Source: Diospyros lotus
Taxonomy: Eukaryota; Streptophyta; Magnoliopsida; Ericales; Ebenaceae
NCBI RefSeq assembly: GCF_014633365.1
Contig: NC_068352.1
Coordinates: forward strand, 30,599,310-30,663,309
Length of the DNA: 64,000 nt
Direction of reading: 5' to 3'
Positions 1 to 10,124 of this stretch are shown here, piece after piece. Position 1 is the stretch's first letter. The number at the start of each line of letters is the position of its first letter. The notes below the pieces were generated by a model. That model was not told the DNA's origin. It saw only the letters and a program-made list of their open reading frames with translations, and ran no database searches. A program made the translations under genes and the position numbers.

Positions 1-457
1 TGCCTGAAACTGGTTGACCATTTCTTACAACGAGGGTTGAGTTCGGGAACGTTCTCTTATCATTTTTTGTAATGGAAAAAAGGGAGATGCGTGCTTGAGA
101 GGACAATGGGAAGGACATGTAGATGTCATGCCTTTCTCTCTTTCTCCCTTCTCTCTCTAAGTTGGTTTTGTCTGATTTGGGTTGATGTGTAAGAGTTTAG
201 GGTTTGAGTATTAATTAAAGGAGGAAAAGAAAATGTTTAATGCTTGTTGGTTTTGATACCGAGTTTTCTCTCTTGGCTGATAGCTTTTTTCTCCTTTCAA
301 AAATCCAAATCCCTTCATTTTTTTGCTTCCTTCTTGTATTTGCTATTGTAGCATTGCAACAGTGGGAGTGTTTGAACTTGACTCTTGTTTCTTCTAAACC
401 TAAATTATAGCCGCATCACCTGCAATAAGCTTGGCTAGCACATAAATTTCTTGTAGG
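1..457. other. No gene recognised
   Basis: AT-rich sequence with CT-rich stretches around 130-160 and no convincing open frame. A possible splice acceptor (cttgtag) sits at the right edge. Confidence 0.4.
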
Positions 458-647
458 ATTGTTCCACTGTTTGGAGTGTGGATTGATTCCGGCCCTTGTG
501 CAAACAAGAAGAGAACAGGTCATCCAATTATTTCATTTGGAGCAGTTCGTGACTGTTCGGGAGCTGCCTTCAAGAGCCTTTAGTGAGGATAAGAGCTATC
601 TCAGCTGCATTTTAGCATCTACATTAGCGACAAAATCTTTTAGTGAG
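458..647 (+). pseudogene. Exon-like open segment, unrecognised
   Basis: An open frame of about 63 codons is bounded by an acceptor-like cttgtag on the left and a donor-like GAG|gtatag on the right, as an internal exon would be. I do not recognise the protein (it contains ECGLIPALVQTRREQVIQ). No flanking exons in the same style were found, and the next recognisable coding sequence, a receptor-kinase tail, is unrelated by eye. It may be a captured or orphan exon, or a chance open frame. Confidence 0.25.
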
Positions 648-802
648 GTATAGTTTCTAAACACCTTATAGATGGTTTCGTTTTTATTACATATGGTTAT
701 TAGATACCAGGTCTTCCAAGACTATCTTGTTTTCTTTCATTGCTTTTATTATGTTACTTTTGAAAAAGTTTTAAAAATCGACTAAAACTCTTAAATTAAC
801 TA

Positions 803-1126
803 CCAATGGATTCGGCTGATTTTGGGGACAACAATCTCGCAGGGGTGGTGAAGTAGCACGCCAAGACAAGAATAAGCGATGTATTTGACCCGAAGCTGTT
901 GAAGGAGGACCTCGACCTAGAAATTGAGCTGCTGCAACACTTGAAGGTGGCATGCACTTGCTTGGACGACCAGCCATGGAGATGCCCAACCATGATACAA
1001 GTGATGGCAATGTTCAAGGAGATCCAAGCCAGGGGGTCAGGGATCGATTCCATGTCTACCATAGCGAGAGATGATGCAAGTTTTTGTGGTGGAGTAGAGA
1101 TGAGCATAAAAGAGGGGAACAAATAG
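803..1126 (+). pseudogene. BRI1-like receptor kinase C-terminal fragment
   Basis: Read in one frame, this encodes the end of a brassinosteroid-receptor type LRR kinase. It begins in the kinase C-lobe (MDSADFGDNNLAG), continues through [20 protein letters not shown] and the [20 protein letters not shown] segment, and ends in the short tail with [11 protein letters not shown] and EMSIKEG. In BRI1 the glutamine of the VKQHAK stretch is expected; here it is a stop (tag, about 857-859). Upstream there is no kinase N-lobe, transmembrane segment or LRR region, so only about 107 codons remain. BRI1 genes are intronless, so the lack of introns does not show a processed copy. The tail is shortened relative to BRI1. 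It is a relic with no expected product. The family assignment is strong from the ordered motif match; I cannot separate BRI1 from the BRL paralogues. Confidence 0.8.
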
Positions 1127-2095
1127 CAACATGTGGGTGGCCCAACTGACAGGTAATATAGTGATAAGTAGAGTGTCGTACCCATGAGAACTAACTTTTG
1201 ACGTCTACTCTAATCGCTTTAACCTTAACCTAACACACATATTGATATAGCTATTAACAATGACTTCAATTATAATGAAAACTAATTTACTAATAAAAGA
1301 TGCAATTAAAACAATTTCCTCGGTTCAAAACTCACAAAGCTAAAGCATTAGGGTTTGTGAATCCACTGTCGGCCTTTTATGATTCAATTGTTCATTACTT
1401 GAATCTTGTTATTCCTTATCTTAGTTTAAAAATCGATAATCCAATACAACCAAAAGCCTTTCTTGATGGTCATTCGGTTGAGATTAATTATCTCTAGCCA
1501 ACCTTCGAACATATAAACATGCATTCAATCACAGTGATAATCATAAAATGATTTCATAGGGCATAATGATATCTCTACTTATTATAGAACCCTACGTTGT
1601 TTGTTATCATGTTTAATCTATATTGAATCTCTCAAAAGAAATATAAATCACAAATACATTTTAATGGTAATCAGGCATCAAAACAACATTATAAACATAA
1701 CAAACAATCAAATCGAATGAATAAGAAAATAGCAAACTGAGTAACTTTAAATCAAACCATTAGAAGTCGAGGTTTCATCATTCATTCTAGCTATAAACAC
1801 TTAACAATGCATTCTTACAATCAAAAGAAAAAGAAAAGAGTCAGAATCCATAGCAGGGATTGAGAAAAAAAAGAAAAATACAACCAAAAGTATAGTTTTT
1901 AAGTTGTCTTCTTCCACTCCTTCAATTTTCTGGTGGCTTATCTTCCCCAAAACTCTTCAAAACTCCAAGATAGAGTCTTTATATAGCCATCCCTAGGGTT
2001 TTTGAGTCGTGTTTTGTGAAAACTCTCATTCCCCATTGAATTGGACGGAGATAGGCTGAAATCGCGCTTTGAATTGAAGTTTGGAACCTTACCGC
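1127..2095. other. Non-coding AT-rich spacer
   Basis: A short open frame at 1300-1497 has no recognisable protein, and stops are frequent elsewhere. I see no conserved domain, terminal repeat or tRNA-like structure. Confidence 0.4.
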
Positions 2096-2262
2096 GGTCC
2101 TACAACTGTATGCTTATTACTGCAGACCCGTGAGCTCTAGAAAGCAATTTCTAAAGTGGTCCTACAATGGTATGCATACTACTGTAAGATTGTGAGCTCC
2201 AGAAAGTAATTCTTACAACGGTCCTTCAGTAAAATGCATACTGCTGTAGACTACTAGATCTC
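2096..2262 (+). repeat. Three-copy 62-bp minisatellite
   Basis: The unit starts ggtcctacaa at 2096 and at 2158, and in diverged form (ggtccttcag) at 2220, an exact 62-bp period. Each unit carries a tatgc.tactgc core followed by gtgagctc.agaaag; the third copy is truncated. No gene lies nearby. Confidence 0.8.
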
Positions 2263-3229
2263 TTCTTAGCCTTTTGGTTCTTCATCTTTCATTTTTCATT
2301 CTTGTTCCACTTTTACTTTCTCCACCCCATTTCGAGTTGATAGCTGACTATGCCTTCAAGTTTTATTTCTACTCCTATAATGAATCGAAATCGTCCCTTT
2401 TTGTTCCATGTCTGCTTTGCATGTGATGTGTACCTATATTGACAATATTGAGCCCAAAATGAGTAGTAATCATGTTCATTGAATATTTAAATGCTAAGGT
2501 TAGACTACTATATAAGAGTGCAAAATATACTGATCAGCAAACAATAGATAATAAGTAGTGGCAGTGGCAGTGGCAGTAGCAATACCAATGTAGCCTTAGG
2601 AGGCAAATTTTTGACAAGAAGAAGAAGAAGGATCATTACATTGAAGCGGGAAGAAGACAAGTCAAGGGAAGCCACCATGTTTACTTACTGCTGTGACATC
2701 AATTCAATGTATTTTTACATCTTTCTTAATGTATGTAGCTTTAGCTAGCCATGGTAGATTTTCTTGGGATTAATTAAATTAATGTTTGTTAATATAGATT
2801 AAAAGAAGGAAGCAGGTGAGGAGAGGAAAAAAGAGTCTTCTGAGGCCTCCTCGTGTTGTAACACTGTACAAAATGATGATCAAAGTTTGAGTTGTTATTA
2901 CAATTGTTTGTTTGTTGTTTATTTGGATAGTGTTTTTTAAAATAAGTAAGATAAAACTCTATCAAGATAATTTATTTGTAAAATTTAAGATAAGTTATCC
3001 GAAGAAGGGAAAGAATAAATTTATCTTGAAGGTTTAAGATAAGAAATCAGGTGATTTCTTTCTAAAAAATTTAATAAATATAATAAAAAATACTTTTATT
3101 CGGAATATTTTTCATATCTCAGCTTTTTTGGTTTATATCTTAGTTGGTAAATGCTACCTTGAGGAGATAGAACCCTTTAAAGAAAGCAAAGTCATTGGAT
3201 CTCTAACCTCGTTGTTGTTTACTTAGTCC
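2263..3229. other. Spacer with one short open stretch
   Basis: Mostly AT-rich. Around 2555-2740 a short open frame starts with a GSGSGS run (ggcagt repeats) and contains KFLTRRRRRIITLKREEDKS. It has no recognisable homologue, is preceded by an in-frame stop and may be chance. Nothing else is identifiable. Confidence 0.3.
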
Positions 3230-3530
3230 CGGATATATGATGATGATGATGCAGAAGCTACCAACAAATAGAGAGGATGCTCAAGATCTAGTTATACAGA
3301 GAAGGAGAGCTGTCGATCTTCCAAGGACTTTTCCTCATAATCAATGGAATCCAATGTGTTTGTATTTTAGTATAAAATTCATGATCTTTTTATCCTTTTG
3401 TGTAAAATTTAGTACTTATTTGTATCATTTAGTCATCCACGTTATTAACTACTTCAATATTCAGTTAATCTCTTTTAATGATAATTAACTGTAATTATAG
3501 AATTATATATTAAATTAAATTTTACTAACT
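3230..3530 (+). pseudogene. Internally deleted remnant of the GT47 locus
   Basis: Bases 3238-3353 match the start of exon 3 of the intact glycosyltransferase gene (38,326 onward). The match includes the intron acceptor gatgatgatgcag, so this is a genomic copy and not a cDNA copy. The match skips about 30 bp inside the exon, then jumps at ggaatcc to sequence that in the intact locus lies about 560 bp past the stop codon (around 39,985-40,160: aatgtgtttgta, then the tttaatgg...aattatatactaaatt stretch). Almost all of exon 3, exon 4 and the 3' region are deleted. No function is expected. It shows that the GT47 locus and its downstream spacer were duplicated at least once more, about 35 kb away. 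Confidence 0.75.
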
Positions 3531-5804
3531 TTTTGACTATAAATTAAAATTTAATAACTATTTATATTATTTAGCTTTTGCAAATTGATGAGTTTTTCTG
3601 GGTTCTCTCTTATGTGACAAAAGTCTTAACTTTATATTGGCCCCGTTTGTTGTAGTTTAATTAAAGAAATTATAGTTTCTAACTTCTTAGATTATAACTT
3701 CTAAAACTTAGAATAAATTGTGAACTTCTTTGTTACAACTTTTCAAAGTTGTAATTAAGCAGTTGTGGTGTTTGATAGCATAAGATGTAAAATAACTTAT
3801 TTTTGTATAATTGTCCATAATACCCTTAATAGTTATAGAATGATAATTTAAAAATTAATTAGTGTATATGTATAAGTTTCAAGTGTTATAAAAAAATTAA
3901 TTAGTGTATAGAGAGAAAGGGAGATGGCGAGAGAGAATAAGAGATTTGAAAATGGAGATGGCGGTGGTGGAGAAGAGAGACCCTTAATTGTGTGGACAGA
4001 AGAGTAATTCTTTGTTAAAAATAGAGGCAAAATTGTCAAAAAAAATGTAACTATTTAATCAGAAATTGTAGAAGCTGGAGTACCCCAGCTTCAAAAAAGC
4101 CAACTTCTACCCCTTCTAAAATCTAGTAGATGTAATACCCTAAGTCATTATGAATAAATTTAATATTGTATTTAGTTTAATATATGATATGTAATTAAAT
4201 TATTTAGCAATTATTTAGATAAATAAATTATACTTATATTTATGCTTAAGCCAAAATTATATGTAAATATAAGTATGTGTAAATGGAAATAAGTATGTAT
4301 ATAGCTAGCTGTATATAATGTATGTATGTATGTATCTCGTATGTATATATGGTATATATATATGTATATATATATATATATAAAAAAAAATCACAGGAAA
4401 TCCGGGCATGCGCACAGTCGAGCATGGTTACGCCTGCAACCGGCCAGTGGGAGGTAAGGGGAGCTTTAAATGCTCCCCAAAGCGTCGGTAGTAGCTTCTA
4501 GGGCATGTGGGTGCTTCGATGGGATGTCCCACGGCGGAATTTGGCTATAAATAGCCAAAGTCGAAGGGAGCTTCTCATTCAAAAGTTTCGAGGCATAGAT
4601 CGGTCGATTGGGAGAGTGTTTGAGAGATTTGAGAGCGGGGTCTTGGTCTTTGCTTCGTGGGTAGCATTTTTGGTAACTTTAGTGGCCAACGGAGCTGTGA
4701 AGAAGGAGGATTCGAGCACGCTGGAGTTTTGAAGCTTTGCCGGAGCCGAGGGGTATTTCGGCGAATTCAAGGTAAGTTCAACCTTTTTTTTTTTGTGATT
4801 TTTTGCACCATTGTGTTCGTAATATCAAGATCTAGAGGATAGGAGGAGAAAAAATCGAGTTTTGAGGTCGGATCGCCGACCGGCGGTGAGGATGTTCACC
4901 GGGGAAGAAGACCCCAGTCGGGCGCGTGTAGCCACGCGCCCGCGAGTAGGGAGAAGGCACGTGGCCTTCACGCGCCGACAGAAAAAGAAATAAAGAAAAG
5001 AAAAGAAAAGAAAATAAAAATAAAAAAATAAAATTTTGTAAAAATTTTATTTAAGTCTGGGATATTGTTTATGTCTTATTTTGTAAAACATTTCTAGAAA
5101 ATACTAATTTTATTAATTATTTAAGTGGTTTTTCTATTATGGAAATAAAGAAAAAATAGAATTTTAATTTGGAAAATTCCAAGAAAATTTCAGAATGTTA
5201 GAAGTATTATTTAAGAAATATTAACGAAGGGAAATCAAATAATATGAAATTTCAGATAATTATTACGTAATAGTTATTTATTTAGGAAATTTGGTTATTA
5301 TGGAAATAACGGAAAAATAGGAATTTAAGTTGGAAAAATTTCAAAAAAATTCTAGAATATCAGAAATATTATTTAAAGAATTCTAGTAGAGAGAAATTAG
5401 ACTTTATGAAAGTCTAGATAATTTTTATGCAAAATTTGGAGAAATAAGGCTTAGAAATAAAGAAAAATTATAGAAATTATGGAAAAATAGTGAAATGACA
5501 TTCTAAAAATAAATTGATGTTTTAGGATCCCTTGAGGACAAGAAGATTGAGAAATAGCTGCTCGACACGATTTTCGAGGCTGACACATCTTTCGAAGCAA
5601 CTTAGCAGTAAGTGGTACTCCCAATTAAAGTTAGTTTATGGAAATGCTTGGTTTGTAAGTGGTTTATGTTCCTCGAAAATGTTTTCATCATATTGACATG
5701 CCCTGATATCTATCCATCACGTAGACTGCATACATGACATGACTATGAAATGCATAAATACACGTTGATGTCATTGATCACACGCATATGTGGCCGTAGG
5801 GAGT

Positions 5805-6390
5805 ACGAACTGGCATCGCTGCCTTACCAAGGGTGCACCCATACACCCCGTCTTCGATAGAGGTGGCTGCTAAAATGGTAGGTAGCATGAGGGTGCAGTT
5901 GACACCTATGAGGTAAGACATTGCATACACACATGACATAACATTAAGACATTGCATACACACATGACATAACATTATGTACCCTTACTTAGATGGTTTA
6001 TCATCTAACTTGGGTTCGCCCCTGGAACATTCAACGTTCCAGTCGGAACTTGCAGCGATGATACCGAGGTTGGAAATGGGTAGTGATGCGAGACATCCAG
6101 AATTGAGGGAATGTGCCATGTTATATGAATAGTTTAAAAATTATGTACAATTGTCCTTATTTTCAGAAGCTTATGTAATAACTTTGTAAATAATATTATG
6201 TCCAGTTATTCATGTATGTATTGCCATGAGCAAGTTCGATTTCAGCTTCCGCTTTGTATTTTATTTTAGTGTAAACATCTTGTCTAGCACTAGATAAGGT
6301 CTTAGGATTTTGGAGATAAAGAAATAAAAAAAAAATATAAAACCAAATTTTTCTTAAGCATAACACGCCCTGAAGAGGTGGGTTGTTATA
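5805..6390 (+). repeat. Segment repeated across assembly gap, copy 1
   Basis: From acgaactggcatcgctg to the LTR end this segment recurs at 6491-7073. The two copies differ mainly by single-base indels in short runs (for example gaggtt against gagtt, and gatttcag against gattcag). Copy 1 ends exactly where the Ns begin. Confidence 0.85.
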
Positions 6391-6490
6391 NNNNNNNNNN
6401 NNNNNNNNNNNNNNNNNNNNNNNNNNNNNNNNNNNNNNNNNNNNNNNNNNNNNNNNNNNNNNNNNNNNNNNNNNNNNNNNNNNNNNNNNN
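6391..6490. other. Assembly gap, 100 N
   Basis: Exactly 100 N, a conventional unknown-size gap. It is flanked by the same sequence twice, so it probably separates overlapping contig ends and hides no missing DNA. Confidence 0.95.
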
Positions 6491-7073
6491 ACGAACTGGC
6501 ATCGCTGCCTTACCAAGGGTGCACCCATACACCCCGTCTTCGATAGAGGTGGCTGCTAAAATGGTAGGTAGCATGAGGGTGCATTGACACCTATGAGGTA
6601 AGACATTGCATACACACATGACATAACATTAAGACATTGCATACACACATGACATAACATTATGTACCCTTACTTAGATGGTTTATCATCTAACTTGGGT
6701 TCGCCCCTGGAACATTCAACGTTCCAGTCGGAACTTGCAGCGATGATACCGAGTTGGAAATGGGTAGTGATGCGAGACATCCAGAATTGAGGGAATGTGC
6801 CATGTTATATGAATAGTTTAAAAATTATGTACAATTGTCTTATTTTCAGAAGCTTATGTAATAACTTTGTAAATAATATTATGTCCAGTTATTCATGTAT
6901 GTATTGCCATGAGCAAGTTCGATTCAGCTTCCGCTTTGTATTTATTTTATAGTGTAAACATCTTGTCTAGCACTAGATAAGGTCTTAGGGAATTTTGGAG
7001 ATAAAGAAATAAAAAAAAAATATAAACCAAATTTTCTAAGGCATAACACGCCCTGAAGAGGTGGGTTGTTATA
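6491..7073 (+). repeat. Segment repeated across assembly gap, copy 2
   Basis: Second copy of 5805-6390. It continues past the LTR end into the GTAGA duplication and the flanking element, whereas copy 1 stops at the gap. Confidence 0.85.
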
Positions 7074-7181
7074 GTAGAAATTATAAGCTAAAATTCTAAA
7101 AACTAAAACAAACACTACATACCTACTTTTTTTACAACTAGAAGCTAAAAGTTACAACTTTTAAACTACAACAAACAGCCC

Positions 7182-7617
7182 ATTAATTATTATGTTATAA
7201 GTCCGTTCATGAGTTAATATGTTAAAATATTTGAGTCCATAACCTCACATTTACTATAAAATAGACCGACTCTTGACAAAGTGTAGGCTGTGAAGCTTCG
7301 TCGGACCCATCAAGAATCCCACAAAGCTGGACATAGACACACGAGTAGAGATCTGCTGTATTCATTGGTCGTCCCTTTTCCCAAATCAATCATATAATCC
7401 ATTTTTAAATAATAATTTTTTTTAAAAAGTTATAAAATTAAATACAAAAATTATAAAATCAAATATTAATACATATATAATTAATATATATGTCATTTAT
7501 AATTTTTTTGATTTTATAATTTTTTAAAAAATTTATTATTATTATATTATATAAAGCTGTTGAGATGCATAGGTCCCACTAACACTTTTTCACGCCTAAA
7601 CTTCATTCCTAAAGTTT
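7182..7617. other. Spacer, nothing recognised
   Basis: AT-rich, with no open frame of note and no terminal repeats seen. Confidence 0.35.
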
Positions 7618-9855
7618 TTTTTTATTTTTTTTTGTGACAAATACATTCTACACCACCAATTTCACATGGATATGTTAAACATTGTATTTAATGCACGTAT
7701 TTAACACCTGCGTTAATGCCTGTGTAACTACATATGATAAAAAAGTTTACACAACTTTTTTATTTTCTTGTATACACCGTTTAATGCTTGCATTAATTTA
7801 TTTTTTCCTCATGAATCTGATTTGTATCCTCAATAATTTGTGTTCCATCGAAAAACTAAATTACTAGTCTCTATATACTTTGGAAAACTCACATTCTTTA
7901 ACCAATTCAAAACATTTATCAAAGCAACAACTCAACCCTATATATATATATATATGCACTCATAAAAAATACTTGGTAAATCAGAAAAAAAATACTTCGC
8001 ACTGTATTTTTTTTTTTTTTTTTGTGGCAAATACATTCTACACCACCAATTTTGCATTGAACATATTAAACATTGCATTTAATGCATGCGTTAATGCCTG
8101 TGTAATTTGATATGATCAAAAAGTTTACGCAACTTTTTTATTTTTTGGTATACACCGTTTAATGCATGCATTAATTTATTTTTTCCCATGAATCTGATTT
8201 GTATCCTCAATAATTTGTGTTCCACCAAAAAACTAAATCACTGGTCTCTATATACTTTGGAAAACTCACTGTTTTTAACCAATTCAAAACATTTACCAAA
8301 GCACACATATATATATATATATGCACTTAGAAAAAATACTCAGTAACTCAGAAAAAAAAAAATACTTCAGACTATATATATATTTTTCGGTAAATACATT
8401 CTACACCACCAATTTTACATCGGACATGTTGAACATTGTATTTAATGCGCGCATTTAATGCCTGTGTTAATACTTGTGTAACTACATATGATCAAAAAGT
8501 TTATGCAACTTTTTTGTTTTTCGTATACACCGTTTAATGCCTGCGTTAATTTATTTTTTCCCATGAATTTGATTTGTATCCCCAATAATTTGTGTCCCAT
8601 CGAAAAACTAAATCACTGGTCTCTATATACTTTGGAAAACTCACCGTTTTTAACCAATTCAAAACATTTACCAAAGCAACAACTCAACCCTATATATATA
8701 TATATATGCACTTAGAAAAAATACTCGATAAATCAGAACAAAAAATACTTCGGACTGTATTTTTTTTTGTTTAGTGGAAAATACATTCTACACCACCGAT
8801 TTCGCATTGGACACGTTAAACATTGCATTTAATGCACGCATTTAATGCCCGCGTTAATGCCTATGTAACTTCATATGATCAAAAGGTTTACGCAACTTTT
8901 TTGGTTTTTGGTATACACCGTTTAATGCCTGCATTAATTTATTTTTTCCCCATGAATCTGATTTGTATCCTCAATAATTTGTGTTCCATTGAAAAACTAA
9001 ATCACTGGTCTCTATATACTTTGGAAAACTCACAGTCTTTAACCAATTCAAAACATTTACCAAAGCAACAACTCAACCCTATATATATATGCACTTAGAA
9101 AAAATACTCGGTAAATCAGAAAAAAAAAAACTTTGGACTGTATTTTTTTTTTGTGTCAAATACATTCTACACCACCGATTTCACATTGGACATGTTGAGC
9201 ATTGCATTTAATGCACGCGTTTAATGTCTGTGTAACTACATATGATCAAAAAGTTTACACAACTTTTTTATTTTTCGTATACATCGTTTAATGCCTGCGT
9301 TAATTTATTTTTTCCCCATGAATATGATTTGTATCCCCTATAATTTGTGTTCCACCAAAAAACTAAATCACTGGTCTCTATATACTTTGGAAAACTCATC
9401 GTCTTTAGCTAATTCAAAACATTTACCAAAGCAACAACTCAACCCTATATATATATGCTCTTAGAAAAAATACTCAGTAAATCAGAAAAAAATTACTTCA
9501 GACTGTATTTTTTTTTTTTTGTGTGTGGAAAATACATTCTACACCACCAATTTCCCATTAGACATATTGAACATTGCATTTAATGCACGCGTTTAATGCC
9601 TGTGTAACCACATATGATCAAAAAGTTTACGCAACTTTTTTGTTTTTCATATACACCGTTTAATACCTGCATTAATTTATTTTTTCCCATGAATCTAATT
9701 TGTATCCTCAATATTTGTGTTCCTCCGAAAAACTAAATCACTGGTCTCTATATACTTTGGAAAACTCACCGTTTTTAACCAATTCAAAACATTTATCAAA
9801 GCAACAACTCAACCCTATATATATATACTCGATAAATCAGAAAAAAATACTTTGG
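7618..9855 (+). repeat. Tandem array, six units of about 380 bp
   Basis: The landmark atacattctacaccacc occurs at about 7641, 8031, 8394, 8781, 9160 and 9532, giving periods of about 363-390 bp. In order, each unit contains a poly-T tract, the landmark, cattgcatttaatgc runs, a catatgatcaaaaag block, a cgtttaatgcctgc block, a ttttttcccatgaat block, ctctatatactttgg, aaagcaacaactcaaccc, an (AT)n tract and a poly-A tract. Unit length varies mainly in the (AT)n, poly-A and poly-T tracts. Short open frames recur in each unit because the unit repeats, not because it codes. Two inverted copies lie inside the Helitron at about 15,650-16,290, so the array is probably linked to the Helitron. Confidence 0.9.
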
Positions 9856-10124
9856 AACTGTATTATTTTGTCTCCCGTTTCATTTCATGTTATGGCTCTT
9901 TACTTTACCTTACTGAAAGATATTAACAAAAATCGGGGAGATTGACGTATACGAGTCCGATGCGCCCGTTTCTCCCTATGGAAGGTGTGGAAAAAAACTT
10001 GAATACGTTTTTATTGACAAAAGGGTATTTTTTTGTATTCAGTCTTTGTATTTATTTATGAAAATTTTTAAATTTTTATTTCTTCTTTCTAAAATTTTTC
10101 AAATCACTAAAATTATTTGAAAAC

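Larger units (their letters stand above)
4131..7073 (+). mobile_element. Solo LTR (TGTAATACCC family), with assembly gap
   Basis: It starts TGTAATACCC and ends GGGTTGTTATA, flanked by a perfect 5-bp duplication GTAGA (4126-4130 and 7074-7078). A promoter-like ctataaatagcc lies at about 4545. There is no internal coding region, primer-binding site or second LTR, so it is a solo LTR left by recombination. The same family occurs at 20,925-23,025. The TG...CA-like ends and length of more than 2 kb fit a large gypsy (chromovirus/Del-Tekay type); that lineage is inferred from general form. The apparent length is inflated by a repeated segment around the N gap at 6391-6490. Confidence 0.85.
3639..7181. 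mobile_element. TIR DNA element split by a solo LTR
   Basis: The left end ggccccgtttgttgtagttt (from 3639) is an imperfect inverted repeat of the right end aaactacaacaaacagccc (to 7181). The flanks carry a possible 3-bp duplication (att, 3636-3638 and 7182-7184). Without the LTR inserted at 4131-7073 the element is about 600 bp and non-coding. The size, GG start and 3-bp duplication suggest a Harbinger/Tourist-like MITE, although the duplication is not the canonical TWA. A hAT origin is less likely because no 8-bp duplication is present. Confidence 0.6.

Noticed and set aside
6196..6619. Frames crossing the N stretch
   Set aside because: They contain unknown residues across an assembly gap within a solo LTR.
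7682..9945. Series of similar short proteins (MHLMHAFNARVNAYV-type) as a gene family
   Set aside because: They arise from each unit of a tandem non-coding repeat. Frames shift between units, and inverted copies give the same peptides on the other strand.
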